Source: Ramlibacter sp.
GTDB lineage: Bacteria; Pseudomonadota; Gammaproteobacteria; Burkholderiales; Burkholderiaceae_C
Assembly: GCA_013815685.1 (NCBI GenBank)
Contig: JACDFR010000021.1
Location: 1-58,632, forward strand
Length of the DNA: 58,632 bases
Reading direction: 5' to 3'
This document shows positions 9,603 to 17,571 of the stretch, piece by piece; positions within the stretch are counted from its first letter, which is position 1, and every line of letters begins with the position of its first letter. Position numbers and translations under genes: made by a program. The notes below the pieces were generated by a model. It was not told the origin of the DNA. It worked only from the letters and a program-made list of their open reading frames with translations, and made no database searches.

Positions 9603-10905
9603 CTACCCCACCGCCACATGCGCCTCAAACAAGAACGCGCTCAGGGCGTGCTGTACGTGCGGCACTGCCGCTTGCTGATCCGGCGGCAGTTGCACGTTCA
9701 CCATCATGCCGCATCGCCGCCTTCGCACACCTGGACTTTTGCGCTGGGGAGCGCCAACTGCTTGCACACAATCTGGTTCACCAACCGCTGCGCCGCATCA
9801 CACCGCAACTGCGGCTTGTAGATCTCCCCCACCGTCGTCAGCGGAATGGCATCCACCAAGTGAATGTGTCTCGGCCAGGCCGGCCTTTCCGCGATCGTCT
9901 TCTCCGCATGCTCGCGCAACTCATCTTCGGTCACCGTCGCGCCCGCCCGCAACGTCACATAGCAAACCGGCAACTGGCCCGCATAGCTATCCGGCATCCC
10001 CACAGCCGCCGCCAATGCCACTACCGGGTGCGACTGCATCGCGTTCTCGATCATCAGAGGGTCGATGTTGTGGCCGCTGCGAATGATCAGGTCCTTCGCG
10101 CGGCCGGCGATGTGAATGCGGCCGGTCTCGTCGGTGTAGCCCAGGTCGCCCGAATTGAGCACGCCCTTGTCGACGAACACGCCCTTGTTGTGCTCGGGGT
10201 TGCGGTAGCCGGGTGACACGTGCTCGCCCTCGATGGTCAGCACGCCCACTTCGCCTTGCGCGGAGGCGCCGCCCGTCCGCATTCATCTTGCGCGCGCGCA
10301 CCTGGGCGTAAGGCAACGCAAAGCCGACCGAGCCCACGCCGCCCGGTCCGGCGGTGGGGTCGATGGCGATGAGGCCCGACGCCTCGGTCATGCCGTACAC
10401 CTCGTACAAATTCTTGCCCGTGACTTGCCGGAAGCGCTCGCCCACCGCCAATGGCAGCGACGCCGCGCCGCAAAAACCCGCGCGGATCTTGCTGATGTCT
10501 GCATCGCCTACCGGCACTTCCAGGATCGGGCCGACCGATGTCGGCACTGCCCCGGCCAGCGTCACGCCGTAGCGCTCGCAAAGGTGCCAGAAGCGGTTGA
10601 CCCTCGCCGGGTTGCGCATGCCGCCGGGCGACATCACGATCAGCTCGATGCCCGCCATGAAGCTGCTCAGCGCGCAGAGATCGTGCCGTCCACATGGAAC
10701 AGTGGCAGGGTGGCGGTGAGCACGTCGCCGGGCCGCATGCCCGCCGGCGCCATGCCGCCCAGCGCGGCGCACAACTGGCTGCGGTGCGTGTGTGCGACCA
10801 GCTTGGGCGCGCCGGTGGTGCCGCCGGTGTGGAAATACGCCACCACGTCGTCGTCACGGCCCGCCTCGCCGAACACCAGGCGGTCGTCGTCCAGGAGAGC
10901 TGATC
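9603..10905 (-). pseudogene. Acyl-CoA synthetase (AMP-binding) pseudogene, copy 1
   Basis: Reading leftwards, three frames together give an AMP-dependent acyl-CoA synthetase: H-T-G-G-T-T-G-A-P-K-L (P-loop, near 10800), E-V-Y-G-M-T-E-A-S-G (near 10390), then S-G-D-L-G-Y and R-x-K-D-L-I-I-R-S-G (near 10100). Frames break near 10675, near 10270 and near 9706; the last 34 codons continue in a shifted frame to a stop at 9603-9605. The N-terminal third is missing: similarity stops near 10905. It is therefore non-functional as it stands. It shares high identity over about 600 bp with copy 2 at 11954-12612, so both descend from one duplicated gene. Confidence 0.85.
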
Positions 10906-10951
10906 GAGAAGCGGGGATCGAGCCAGACCGAGGCGGCAGCTATTACCGGCA

Positions 10952-10992
10952 CGCCGCGCGCATGGCGCCGGTATCAGGGTGGCTGCCTGATG
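10952..10992. repeat. 41-bp direct repeat, copy A
   Basis: Differs at one position from copy B at 13368-13408. It contains an inverted repeat: TATCAGG and CCTGATG flank a 7-nt loop GTGGCTG. Flanking sequences of the two copies are unrelated, so this is a discrete repeated element rather than part of the pseudogene duplication. Confidence 0.85.
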
Positions 10993-11219
10993 ATCACGAC
11001 GGCCAGCCCTGGCCGGTCACTGATCAAGGCTTGGCTGCTGCACGCTGGCCGCCAAGACGCGCCTGCGCCGTGGTTTTCTTCGTCGATCCTCTCGCCCCTG
11101 CCGCAGAAGGCGATGAGAAGAGGTTGGCCGCGGGGCGGATCAGGGTCAGCTGCTCCTGCACGGCCAGTGGGACGGCGCCTGCGACCCGCTCGCTGCAACC
11201 GGGCGCATATCAACCCGCA

Positions 11220-11249
11220 TTGAAATCATATCTGACAAAGTGCTATCAT
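11220..11249 (+). promoter_or_regulatory. Probable promoter of the fitAB-like operon
   Basis: TTGAAA at 11220-11225 and TATCAT at 11244-11249 with an 18-bp spacer resemble a sigma-70 promoter. The region is clearly AT-richer than its surroundings. The antitoxin ATG follows at 11279. Operator repeats for autoregulation were not clearly visible. Confidence 0.5.
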
Positions 11250-11278
11250 TGATGTCAATTTCACTTGGTCGAAGTCAT

Positions 11279-11518
11279 ATGCCCGTCGTCACTGTTCGCA
11301 ATTTGCCCGAAGCAACACATCGTGCGTTGAAATTGCGCGCCGCCCAGCACGGGCGCAGCACGGAGGCCGAAATCCGGGACATCCTGGAGCAGCAGGTGCT
11401 GCCAAAGGCCCGGGTCAGGATCGGCTCCGAACTTGCGGCACTCGGCAAGCGCCTCGGGGGCATCGACCTGAAGATCTCGCGCGACCCGACCCCGACGGAG
11501 CCCGCTGACTTCAGATGA
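11279..11518 (+). CDS. FitA-like ribbon-helix-helix antitoxin
   Basis: A 79-aa protein beginning P-V-V-T-V-R-N-L-P-E-A-T-H-R-A-L-K, the classic ribbon-helix-helix DNA-binding start of FitA/VapB antitoxins. It is followed by A-A-x-H-G-R-S-T-E-A-E-I-R-D-I-L, the conserved helix pair. The C-terminal tail (R-I-G-S-E-L-A-A-L-G onward) would wrap the toxin. Family knowledge: it neutralises the PIN toxin and represses its own operon. ATG 11279 is preferred over the longer frame from 11240 because the fold starts at P-V-V-T-V. It overlaps the toxin gene by ATGA at 11515. Confidence 0.88.
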   Translation: MPVVTVRNLPEATHRALKLRAAQHGRSTEAEIRDILEQQVLPKARVRIGSELAALGKRLGGIDLKISRDPTPTEPADFR

Positions 11519-11937
11519 TCATTCTTGACACCAATGTCGTGTCAGAGCCGATGCGGCGCAACAGCGACCCAGCCGTAGCGGCGTGGCTCGATCAGCAAGC
11601 AGCCGAGACGCTCTATCTCACGGCCACGAGCCTGTCGGAATTGCTGGTTGGCATCGCCATCCTGCCGAAGGGCAAGCGAAGGGAAGGGTTTGATGCCGCT
11701 TTGAGCGACTTGCTGGACGTGCTCTTCGAATCGCGCATCCTGCCGTTCGATCGAACAGCCGCCAGCGCCTATGCGCGTGTCTTCAGCCGCGCGCGGACGA
11801 AGGGCCAGGTGATCTCAGTGGCCGACGCCCAGATCGCCGCCATCGCAACGGTCCATGGGTTCACTGTCGCGACAAGGGATACCTCGCCCTTCATTGCAGC
11901 GGGCGTCCGCGTCATCAATCCGTGGGAAGAAGGATAG
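11515..11937 (+). CDS. PIN-domain toxin ribonuclease (FitB/VapC type)
   Basis: A 140-aa PIN-domain protein, the expected size. It begins M-I-I-L-D-T-N-V-V-S-E (first catalytic Asp at residue 5). A T-S-L-S-E-L-L-V-G helix carries the conserved Glu, and the C-terminal motif D-A-Q-I-A-A-I-A carries the next Asp, followed by V-A-T-R-D-T-S-P-F. All four acidic positions of a metal-dependent RNase seem present, so it is probably active. Its start lies inside the antitoxin stop, the normal toxin-second order. The operon sits between two halves of decayed acyl-CoA synthetase sequence. Confidence 0.9.
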   Translation: MIILDTNVVSEPMRRNSDPAVAAWLDQQAAETLYLTATSLSELLVGIAILPKGKRREGFDAALSDLLDVLFESRILPFDRTAASAYARVFSRARTKGQVISVADAQIAAIATVHGFTVATRDTSPFIAAGVRVINPWEEG

Positions 11938-11953
11938 GGCGCAGCGCCGGTAT

Positions 11954-12612
11954 TTACCGCTCAACTGCCGAGATATCCGACGCGAACAGGAAGGCGCCCA
12001 GCGTCTGCCGCACCTGCGCGAGTGTGGCGTCGTCCGGGTGCTGCAGTCTGACGCTGACCGTCATCCCGCGTTGCCCGCCTTCGCGCACTTCGATGCGTGC
12101 GTCCTCCATTCCCATCTGCTCCCACACCAGCTGCCTGACCAACCTCTGCGCCGCATCACACGCAATTGCGGCTTATAAATCTTCCCCACCGTCGTCAACG
12201 GAATCGCCTCCACAAAGCGAATGAACCGCGGCCAAGCTGGCCGCTCGGCAATTGTCTTCTCCGCATGCTCTTTCAATCGTCTTCGGTGACCTTCGCGCCC
12301 GCCCTCAGCGTCACATAGCACACCGGCAACTCCCCCGCATAGCTATCCGGCATCCCCACAGCCGCCGCCAGCGCAACCGCCGGATGCAGCTGCATCGCGT
12401 TCTCGATCATCAGCGGGTCGATGTTCTGGCCGCTGCGGATGATCAGGTCCTTGGCGCGGCCCGCGATGTGGATGCGGCCGGTTTCGATGTAGCCCAGGTC
12501 GCCCGAGTTGAGGGCGCCTTTTTCGACGAACACGCCTTTGTTGTGCTCGGGGCTGCGGTAGCCAGGTGAGACGTGCGGGCCGTGCACGGTAAGCACGCCC
12601 ACTTCGCCGCCC
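11954..12612 (-). pseudogene. Acyl-CoA synthetase pseudogene, copy 2 (C-terminal part only)
   Basis: Reading leftwards, S-G-D-L-G-Y, R-x-K-D-L-I-I-R-S-G-Q-N and P-L-T-T-V-G-K-I-Y-K-P-Q (the synthetase C-terminal domain) appear, broken by frame changes near 12280 and near 12140; the last frame ends at the stop 11954-11956. The N-terminal two thirds are missing and similarity ends close to 12612. Compared with copy 1 the tail M-T-V-x-V-x-L to A-F-L-F is conserved, which shows the ancestral end of the protein. A different toxin-antitoxin locus begins about 45 bp beyond its truncated 5' end. Confidence 0.85.
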
Positions 12613-12622
12613 CTACAGCAAC

Positions 12623-12651
12623 TTGCCTAGCCTTCGTTTATAAACGATAAT
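12623..12651 (+). promoter_or_regulatory. Promoter and palindromic operator of the higBA-like locus
   Basis: TTGCCT at 12623-12628 and GATAAT at 12646-12651 with a 17-bp spacer form a good sigma-70 promoter. A perfect 12-bp palindrome, CGTTTATAAACG at 12635-12646, overlaps the -10 box, the position expected for antitoxin autorepression. The toxin ATG at 12657 is only 5 bp past the -10 box, so the transcript may be leaderless or nearly so. Confidence 0.6.
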
Positions 12652-12656
12652 ATGCC

Positions 12657-12976
12657 ATGTTCATCGTCCGCCACTACCTGACGCACGACCAGAAGGATGT
12701 GTTTCACGAGTGGCTGAAGAAGGTGCGCGACCCGTTGGCCAAGGGCCAGGTGGTTCGCCGGGTGAACAGACTGGCCGAAGGAATTTTGGCGACCACAAGT
12801 TTTGCCGCGATGGCGTGTGGGAGCTGCGCATCGACCAGGGCGCCGGCTATCGGGTTTACTACGCGATGGCCAGTGGTGTCGTGGTGTTGCTGCTGTGCGG
12901 CGGCGACAAGGGCACCCAGGACGCCGACATCGAGCGTGCCGTGGGATATTGGAAGGACTGGCAAAGGAGGCACTAG
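12657..12976 (+). pseudogene. HigB/RelE-family toxin, frameshifted
   Basis: Two frames are needed. The first gives a start F-I-V-R-H-Y-L-T, E-W-L and R-R-V-N-R-L-A-E-G. The second gives N-F-G-D-H-K, G-V-W-E-L-R-I-D-x-G-x-G-Y-R-V-Y-Y and L-L-C-G-G-D-K, through W-K-D-W. Joined, they make a standard addiction-module killer protein of about 106 aa. The break lies near 12783, in a GGAATTTTGG run, and one missing base explains it. It is either a real inactivating deletion or a sequencing error. The strong promoter and intact antitoxin downstream suggest recent loss or an error. Confidence 0.8.
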
Positions 12977-12978
12977 CC

Positions 12979-13287
12979 ATGAAAGACCGTGATCACGACG
13001 AAGCGATGGCGGAGTTGTTCAAGGACGACCCGGCCTTCGCAGCGGAGTACCTGAATCAGATTCTTCAAGACGGCGAGCCCGCCGATTTGTTGGTGGCACT
13101 GCGCCAGATGGCAGAAGCCCACGGCGGTGTGCGAGCCCTGGCCGAGGAAACAGAGCTGAACGCAACGCAGCTTTACCGCACCCTGTCGCCGCAAGGCAAT
13201 CCCGAGCTGCGCAGCTTGTCGGCAGTGCTCAATGCGCTGGGCCTGCGCCTGGCGGTGCAACCTGCACAGCCTCCGCGCGCTGTCTGA
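12979..13287 (+). CDS. HigA-like antitoxin (addiction module antidote, HTH)
   Basis: A 102-aa protein with the layout of HigB-associated antidotes. An N-terminal D-P-x-F-A-x-E-Y-L-N-x-x-L-x-D-G is followed by a helix-turn-helix: G-G-V-R-A-L-A-E-E-T-E-L-N-A-T-Q-L-Y-R-T-L-S. The N-P-E-L-R-S-L-S-A-V-L-N-A-L-G-L turn completes the fold. A strong Shine-Dalgarno (AAAGGAGG, 12963-12970) precedes ATG 12979, two bases after the toxin stop. It should bind the palindrome at 12635-12646 and repress the operon. It is intact although the toxin is not. Confidence 0.87.
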   Translation: MKDRDHDEAMAELFKDDPAFAAEYLNQILQDGEPADLLVALRQMAEAHGGVRALAEETELNATQLYRTLSPQGNPELRSLSAVLNALGLRLAVQPAQPPRAV

Positions 13288-13367
13288 CTTCAGGGAGTTC
13301 CCGGTTCCAGCCCAGAGGGATACGGTGCGGGTGGGCGAAGCAGGTAGAGATCGTCGTTCGTCCAGCG

Positions 13368-13408
13368 CGCCGCGCGCATGGCGCCGGCATCAGGGTGGCT
13401 GCCTGATG
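13368..13408. repeat. 41-bp direct repeat, copy B
   Basis: One mismatch to copy A at 10952-10992. The inverted repeat is perfect here: CATCAGG and CCTGATG around a 7-nt loop. The surrounding 13288-13551 otherwise holds no gene that I can support. Confidence 0.85.
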
Positions 13409-13551
13409 CGTCGGGGCGCTACTGCGGCGCTACTGCACTAACACCTCAACCATCAACTATGAACGGGACATCGTCAGCTTCCGCGCGATCACCTGTATTT
13501 GCGCCAGCGCATCGTCGTGGGTCTGATCGATACTTCCCGTGCCACGGGGCG

Positions 13552-14007
13552 TCAGTCGATTTCAGCGATCAGCTCGATCTCCACGCAGGCGCCGCTGGGG
13601 ATCTGCGCCACCCCGAATGCGGCGCGGGCATGCTGGCCCTTCTCACCGAACACCTGGGCCAGCAGCTCGCTGGCGCCGTTGGTCACCAGGTGATGCTCGG
13701 TGAACTCGTTGGTGGAGTTCACCAGGCTGAGCAGCTTGACGATGCGCTTGACCTTGTTGAGGTCGCCGACCGCGGCGTGGAGCGTGCCCATCAAATCGAC
13801 GGCGATGGCGCGCGCGGCCTGCTTGCCCTCTTCGGTGTCGATGTTCCTGCCGAGCTGGCCCACCCAGGCCTTGCCTTCCTTCTTCGCGATGTGGCCCGAC
13901 AGGTAGACCAGGTTGCCCGTTCGCACGAAAGGCACGTACGCGGCAGCGGGAGGGGTGACGGGCGGCAGGGTAATGCCGAGCTCCTTCAGTTTGTCGTAGA
14001 CACTCAT
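13552..14007 (-). CDS. RidA-family protein (enamine/imine deaminase family)
   Basis: A 151-aa YjgF/YER057c/UK114 (RidA) family protein, which hydrolyses reactive enamine/imine intermediates made by PLP enzymes. Visible features: Y-L-S-G-H near residue 40, the A-V-G-D-L-x-x-V-K-R-I-V-K segment and the C-terminal G-A-C-V-E-I-E-L-I-A strand. The R-A-A-F-G-V-A-Q-I-P segment replaces the stricter R-S-x-V substrate arginine stretch of canonical RidA, so it belongs to a RidA subgroup of less certain activity. ATG at 14007 is supported by AGGAGGC seven bases upstream. The frame runs further upstream but is not needed. Confidence 0.85.
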   Translation of the reverse strand: MSVYDKLKELGITLPPVTPPAAAYVPFVRTGNLVYLSGHIAKKEGKAWVGQLGRNIDTEEGKQAARAIAVDLMGTLHAAVGDLNKVKRIVKLLSLVNSTNEFTEHHLVTNGASELLAQVFGEKGQHARAAFGVAQIPSGACVEIELIAEID

Positions 14008-14051
14008 TGACGATGCCTCCTTGAAATCACGCGATTGTAGGAGCAGCTTCC

Positions 14052-14936
14052 TCAGGCCGCCGGCGTCACCGTCACGGCCACACGCAGCTTGTGGCCGGCG
14101 CCCCCGTGCAATACGCCGCGCAGGGGCGAGACGTCGGCATAGTCGCGGCCGGTCGCCACGATGACGTAGTCTTCGCCCGGCACCCGGTTGTTGGTGGGGT
14201 CGAGGTCGGCCCAGCGGCCCGCGGCGGCGCTCTGGCCGGGAAGATACAGCGACACCCAGGCGTGCGAGGCGTCGCTGCCCACCAGCCGCGCCTGCCCGGG
14301 CGGCGGCGATGTCAGCAGGTAGCCGCTCACGTAGCGCGCGGGAAGGCCCAGGCCGCGCAGGCACGCCAGCATGATGTGGGCGAAATCCTGGCACACCCCC
14401 TTGCGCATCGCCAGTGCGTCCAGCGCCGGCGTGCCGACATCCGTGGCTTGCGTTTCATACTCGAAGTCGGCGTGGATCCGCTCCATCAATTCCCATGCGC
14501 CCGCAAGCAGGGGCCGGCCGGGTGTAAAGCTGGGCCGCGCGTAGGCCAGAAAGTGCGCATGCCGCGGCACGTAGGGCGAGGCGAACACGAACTCGGCGGC
14601 AGGGTCGTAGGCGGCGGCGCGGTGGTAGCGCAACCGCTCCCGCACCTCCTCCCAAGTCATGTCGCAGACGGGCGCCGGCGGCGTCATGGTGCAGACGAGG
14701 CTGCGCGCTGTCACCTCGAGTTTGTCGTGGCGGGACTGCAGGCTGAAGAATGACCGCGTGTTGCCGTACACATCGGTGGTTTCGCCGCGCTGCGCGGCCG
14801 GCGGGCTCACCGCGAGTTCATGGCTGAGCAGATGCTGGCGTTCATTGTGCGCGGGCTTGAGGTGCGCCATGTGCTGCGCCGTCTTCACCGGCGGCGAGTA
14901 GTCGTAGCTGGTTTCGTGGACAACGTTCAGCAGCAT
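14052..14936 (-). CDS. Transglutaminase-like cysteine protease (bacterial transglutaminase family)
   Basis: A 294-aa cytosolic protein. The N-terminal beta domain starts L-L-N-V-V-H-E-T-S-Y-D-Y, the family's usual opening. The transglutaminase core has catalytic Cys in G-V-C-Q-D-F-A-H, His in D-A-S-H-A-W-V and Asp in D-P-T-N, so the triad is intact. Genes of this type are regularly found with circularly permuted ATP-grasp/alpha-E proteins, as here: the next gene upstream ends 7 bp before this start. The substrate is unknown. A predicted peptide-tagging or peptide-processing role is literature inference, not shown by the sequence. ATG 14936 is preferred over longer starts that would overlap the upstream gene. 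Confidence 0.88.
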   Translation of the reverse strand: MLLNVVHETSYDYSPPVKTAQHMAHLKPAHNERQHLLSHELAVSPPAAQRGETTDVYGNTRSFFSLQSRHDKLEVTARSLVCTMTPPAPVCDMTWEEVRERLRYHRAAAYDPAAEFVFASPYVPRHAHFLAYARPSFTPGRPLLAGAWELMERIHADFEYETQATDVGTPALDALAMRKGVCQDFAHIMLACLRGLGLPARYVSGYLLTSPPPGQARLVGSDASHAWVSLYLPGQSAAAGRWADLDPTNNRVPGEDYVIVATGRDYADVSPLRGVLHGGAGHKLRVAVTVTPAA

Positions 14937-14943
14937 GGCAAGC

Positions 14944-17529
14944 TCAGGCGCCGACGCTGTGCCGGGCGTCGTCCGAGTGCGTGAAAAAGCGCGCGCTGAG
15001 GTCGTCGGACAGCCGGTGGGCCGCATCGGTGCACTTCTGCAGCAGCTCGAGCAGCATGGCGTGGCGGCCATCTGCGTCGCGCTCGCACATGGCGTCCAGC
15101 GACCATTGTTGCGGATCGGGCACCGTCAGGGCGATGTCCGGCACCTCGCCGGCGGCGCTGCCGGCCAGTTTGGCCAACCGGCCACGCAAAGTCTGGGCCA
15201 CCCAGCCGAGCGAGCGCGGGTTTTCGCGGTCCAGCACCAGCAGGTCGAGCAGGGCCGCAATGTCGTGGCGCTGCTGGTACTGGGCGTGGAAAGTGATGGT
15301 GCTGTCGAACAGCGCGACCACGGCCTCGAAGCCTCCCTCGTCGAGCCAGGCGCCTGTTTCGACGGCCCAGCCCAGCGCCGAAGCCAGGAAGCCCAGGCGC
15401 TCGAGGTGCCGGCCGCTGGACAGCAGGCGCCAGCCGTCGTCGCGGGTCATGCGGTCGTTCTGCGCGCCCGTCATCGCGGCCGTGCGGCCAGACAGCGTTT
15501 CCAGCACGCGCAGGGCTTCGACGGGCGACAGGTCCCCGTCTTCAGCGAGGATCAGATAGCCCCGCATGAACTCCTGTTCGGCGCGGACGATCACATTCCA
15601 TTGCTCTTGCGACAAGCGTTCGCGCACGGCCGATGCCGAGCTGCGCAGCGCCGCCAGGTTGTAGCCCACGCTGGCGGCGCCGCCGCTGTCGCCCAGCCCG
15701 GCGATCAACGAACGCTCGAAGACGCGCCGGGCCTGCGTCGCCGGCGGAACCGCCGCAAGCACCAGGCCGTTGTCCACGGCCATCTCGCTCAGCCAGGCCA
15801 GCAAGGGTTGCGAAGACTGGTCTTCTCCGTTCAGGCTGTCCAGCGTGAGCCGGGCCAGCCGCGTCGTGTTTTCGGTGCGCTCCGTGTAGCGGCCGAGCCA
15901 GAACAGGTTTTCCGCGGCGCGGCTGGTCGCGCTGCGGCTGCGGTGCGCGATGTCGACCGCCGGCTGGTCGTAGCGCAGCAGGCTGGTGGTGTCGACCTCG
16001 CCCTCGGTCAGCACCCATGTGTCGGCGCTGCTGCCGCCGCGCTGCATCGAAGCGATTTCGAGTTCGGCGCCGGCAATGCGCGTCAGCCCGCCGGGCAGCA
16101 CGCGCCATGACTGCACACCGTCGGCGACGGCAAACACCCGCAGCATCGTCGAACGCGGCACGATACGGTCGCCGTCCATCCCGTGGTTCCAGGTCGGTGT
16201 CTGGGACAGCGGCAGGTACGCCTGCACGGTGTGATCCTCGCACTCGCGCGCAATCCGCCCGGCCCATTCGTCGAGTTCGCGGGGCGACAGGGATTTGCCC
16301 AGCACGGCCCCGGCCCCCGCGCCGCCGTAGGTCGGCTTGATCACGCCGGCGTGCAGCTGCGGCAACGCGGCCTCCATCGCGGCACGTTCGCCGCACCACC
16401 AGGTGGCGAGCGAAGGCAGTTGAAGTTCCTCGCCCAGCAGATGCCGCGACAGCGCGGGCAGGAAGCCGAGGAGGGCGGTTGATTCGAGAAAAGCGGAGCC
16501 GGGCGCGTTGGCCACCAGCACATGGCCGGCGCGGATGACCTGCAACAGGCCCGGCACGCCCAGGCGCGAATCCGAACGCAGCTCCAGTGGATCCAGGAAT
16601 TCGTCGTCGAGCCGCTTCAGGATGCCGTGGACCGGCTGCAGGCCCTGCAGAGTCTTGAGGTACAGGCGCTGGTCGCGCACGGTCAGATCACTGCCTTCGA
16701 CCAGCGTGATTCCCAGGTAGCGCGCCAGGTAGGCGTGCTCGAAATAGGTCTCGTTGTAGGGGCCGGGCGTGAGCAGGACGATGCGCAGCTCACCCTGCGC
16801 GGGGCACATGGCCCGCAATCCCTCCAGCAGGGCCCGATAGGTGGCGGCCAGGCGCTGCACCTTCAGGTCGACAAAGGCCTGCGGAAACAGCCGCGAGATG
16901 ATGAGCCGGTTTTCCAGCAGGTAACCCAGCCCGGAAGGCGCCTGCGTGCGTTGCGACACCACCCACCAGTCGCCCTGCGGATCGCGCGCCAGGTCGAAGG
17001 CCGCGATGTGCAGGTGCGTGCCACCGGCCGGCTCGACCCCGTGCAGGGGCCGCAGGTAGCCCGCATGACCTTGTACCAGCGCGGGCGGCAACAGGTTCTT
17101 CGCCAGCAGCTGCTGGGGGCCATACACGTCGGCCATGATGCGATTGAGCAGCTTGACGCGCTGCAGCACGCCGGTTTCGATCTGCCGCCAGCTGCGCGGC
17201 GTGATGATCAGCGGGAACAGGTCCAGCGACCAGGGCCGCTGCGGGCCGTTCGCATCGGCATAGACGTTGTAGGTCACCCCGTTGTCACGGACTCGCCGCT
17301 GCAGGTTGACGGTGCGCCGGTTCAGGTCGCTGAAGCCTTCGCGTCCGAGGTGCTCGAAGAACCGCGACCACGGGCCCGTCAGTGGACCCTGGCGCGCCTG
17401 CGCCGCGCCGCGCAGCTCGTCGAAATGCCCCGCCGCCGCGGGCAGCGCCAGCGCGGCGGCGAGCGCCGAAGGCGTTTCCTGGGCATCGGACCCGAACAGC
17501 GACAGGACCGTTTCGTTGTGTTTGTCCAC
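14944..17529 (-). CDS. Circularly permuted ATP-grasp protein fused to an alpha-E domain
   Basis: An 861-aa fusion of two families often encoded separately. Residues about 1-490 are the circularly permuted ATP-grasp domain (DUF404/DUF407), with L-T-P-G-P-Y-N-E-T-Y-F-E-H and V-I-K-P-T-Y-G-G-A-G as ATP/metal-binding segments. Residues about 540-850 are the helical alpha-E domain (DUF403), opening with S-R-A-A-E-N-L-F-W-L-G-R-Y-x-E-R, its hallmark. Family prediction: peptide-bond formation in an uncharacterised peptide-modifying system with transglutaminase-like proteases. It lies in a minus-strand pair with the gene at 14052. A second, larger transglutaminase at 19419 is nearby on the same strand. 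Confidence 0.9.
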   Translation of the reverse strand: MDKHNETVLSLFGSDAQETPSALAAALALPAAAGHFDELRGAAQARQGPLTGPWSRFFEHLGREGFSDLNRRTVNLQRRVRDNGVTYNVYADANGPQRPWSLDLFPLIITPRSWRQIETGVLQRVKLLNRIMADVYGPQQLLAKNLLPPALVQGHAGYLRPLHGVEPAGGTHLHIAAFDLARDPQGDWWVVSQRTQAPSGLGYLLENRLIISRLFPQAFVDLKVQRLAATYRALLEGLRAMCPAQGELRIVLLTPGPYNETYFEHAYLARYLGITLVEGSDLTVRDQRLYLKTLQGLQPVHGILKRLDDEFLDPLELRSDSRLGVPGLLQVIRAGHVLVANAPGSAFLESTALLGFLPALSRHLLGEELQLPSLATWWCGERAAMEAALPQLHAGVIKPTYGGAGAGAVLGKSLSPRELDEWAGRIARECEDHTVQAYLPLSQTPTWNHGMDGDRIVPRSTMLRVFAVADGVQSWRVLPGGLTRIAGAELEIASMQRGGSSADTWVLTEGEVDTTSLLRYDQPAVDIAHRSRSATSRAAENLFWLGRYTERTENTTRLARLTLDSLNGEDQSSQPLLAWLSEMAVDNGLVLAAVPPATQARRVFERSLIAGLGDSGGAASVGYNLAALRSSASAVRERLSQEQWNVIVRAEQEFMRGYLILAEDGDLSPVEALRVLETLSGRTAAMTGAQNDRMTRDDGWRLLSSGRHLERLGFLASALGWAVETGAWLDEGGFEAVVALFDSTITFHAQYQQRHDIAALLDLLVLDRENPRSLGWVAQTLRGRLAKLAGSAAGEVPDIALTVPDPQQWSLDAMCERDADGRHAMLLELLQKCTDAAHRLSDDLSARFFTHSDDARHSVGA

Positions 17530-17571
17530 GTGACAGCATTGTCACACTTGATGTCCGGGGCACAATGGGAC

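Larger units (their letters stand above)
10906..11278. other. Gene-free stretch between pseudogene copy 1 and the fitA-like gene
   Basis: No supportable reading frame. It contains the first copy of the 41-bp repeat (10952-10992) and, at its right end, the likely promoter of the toxin-antitoxin pair. The rest could be eroded N-terminal sequence of the acyl-CoA synthetase, but I cannot recognise it. Confidence 0.6.

Noticed and set aside
9368..10216. 282-codon plus-strand frame across the end of the R-M operon
   Set aside because: Overlaps the 742-aa gene and the antisense of pseudogene copy 1; composition Arg/His-rich, no motif.
10233..11252. 339-codon plus-strand frame opposite the acyl-CoA synthetase pseudogene
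   Set aside because: Antisense to recognisable synthetase motifs; no domain.
10952..13408. Integron-type cassette array (TA modules between repeats)
   Set aside because: The 41-bp repeats lack the GTTRRRY/RYYYAAC core sites of attC and no integrase gene is present.
16522..17571. Long plus-strand extension in front of the protease gene
   Set aside because: Antisense to the permuted ATP-grasp gene; the true protease begins at 17572 (or 17551).
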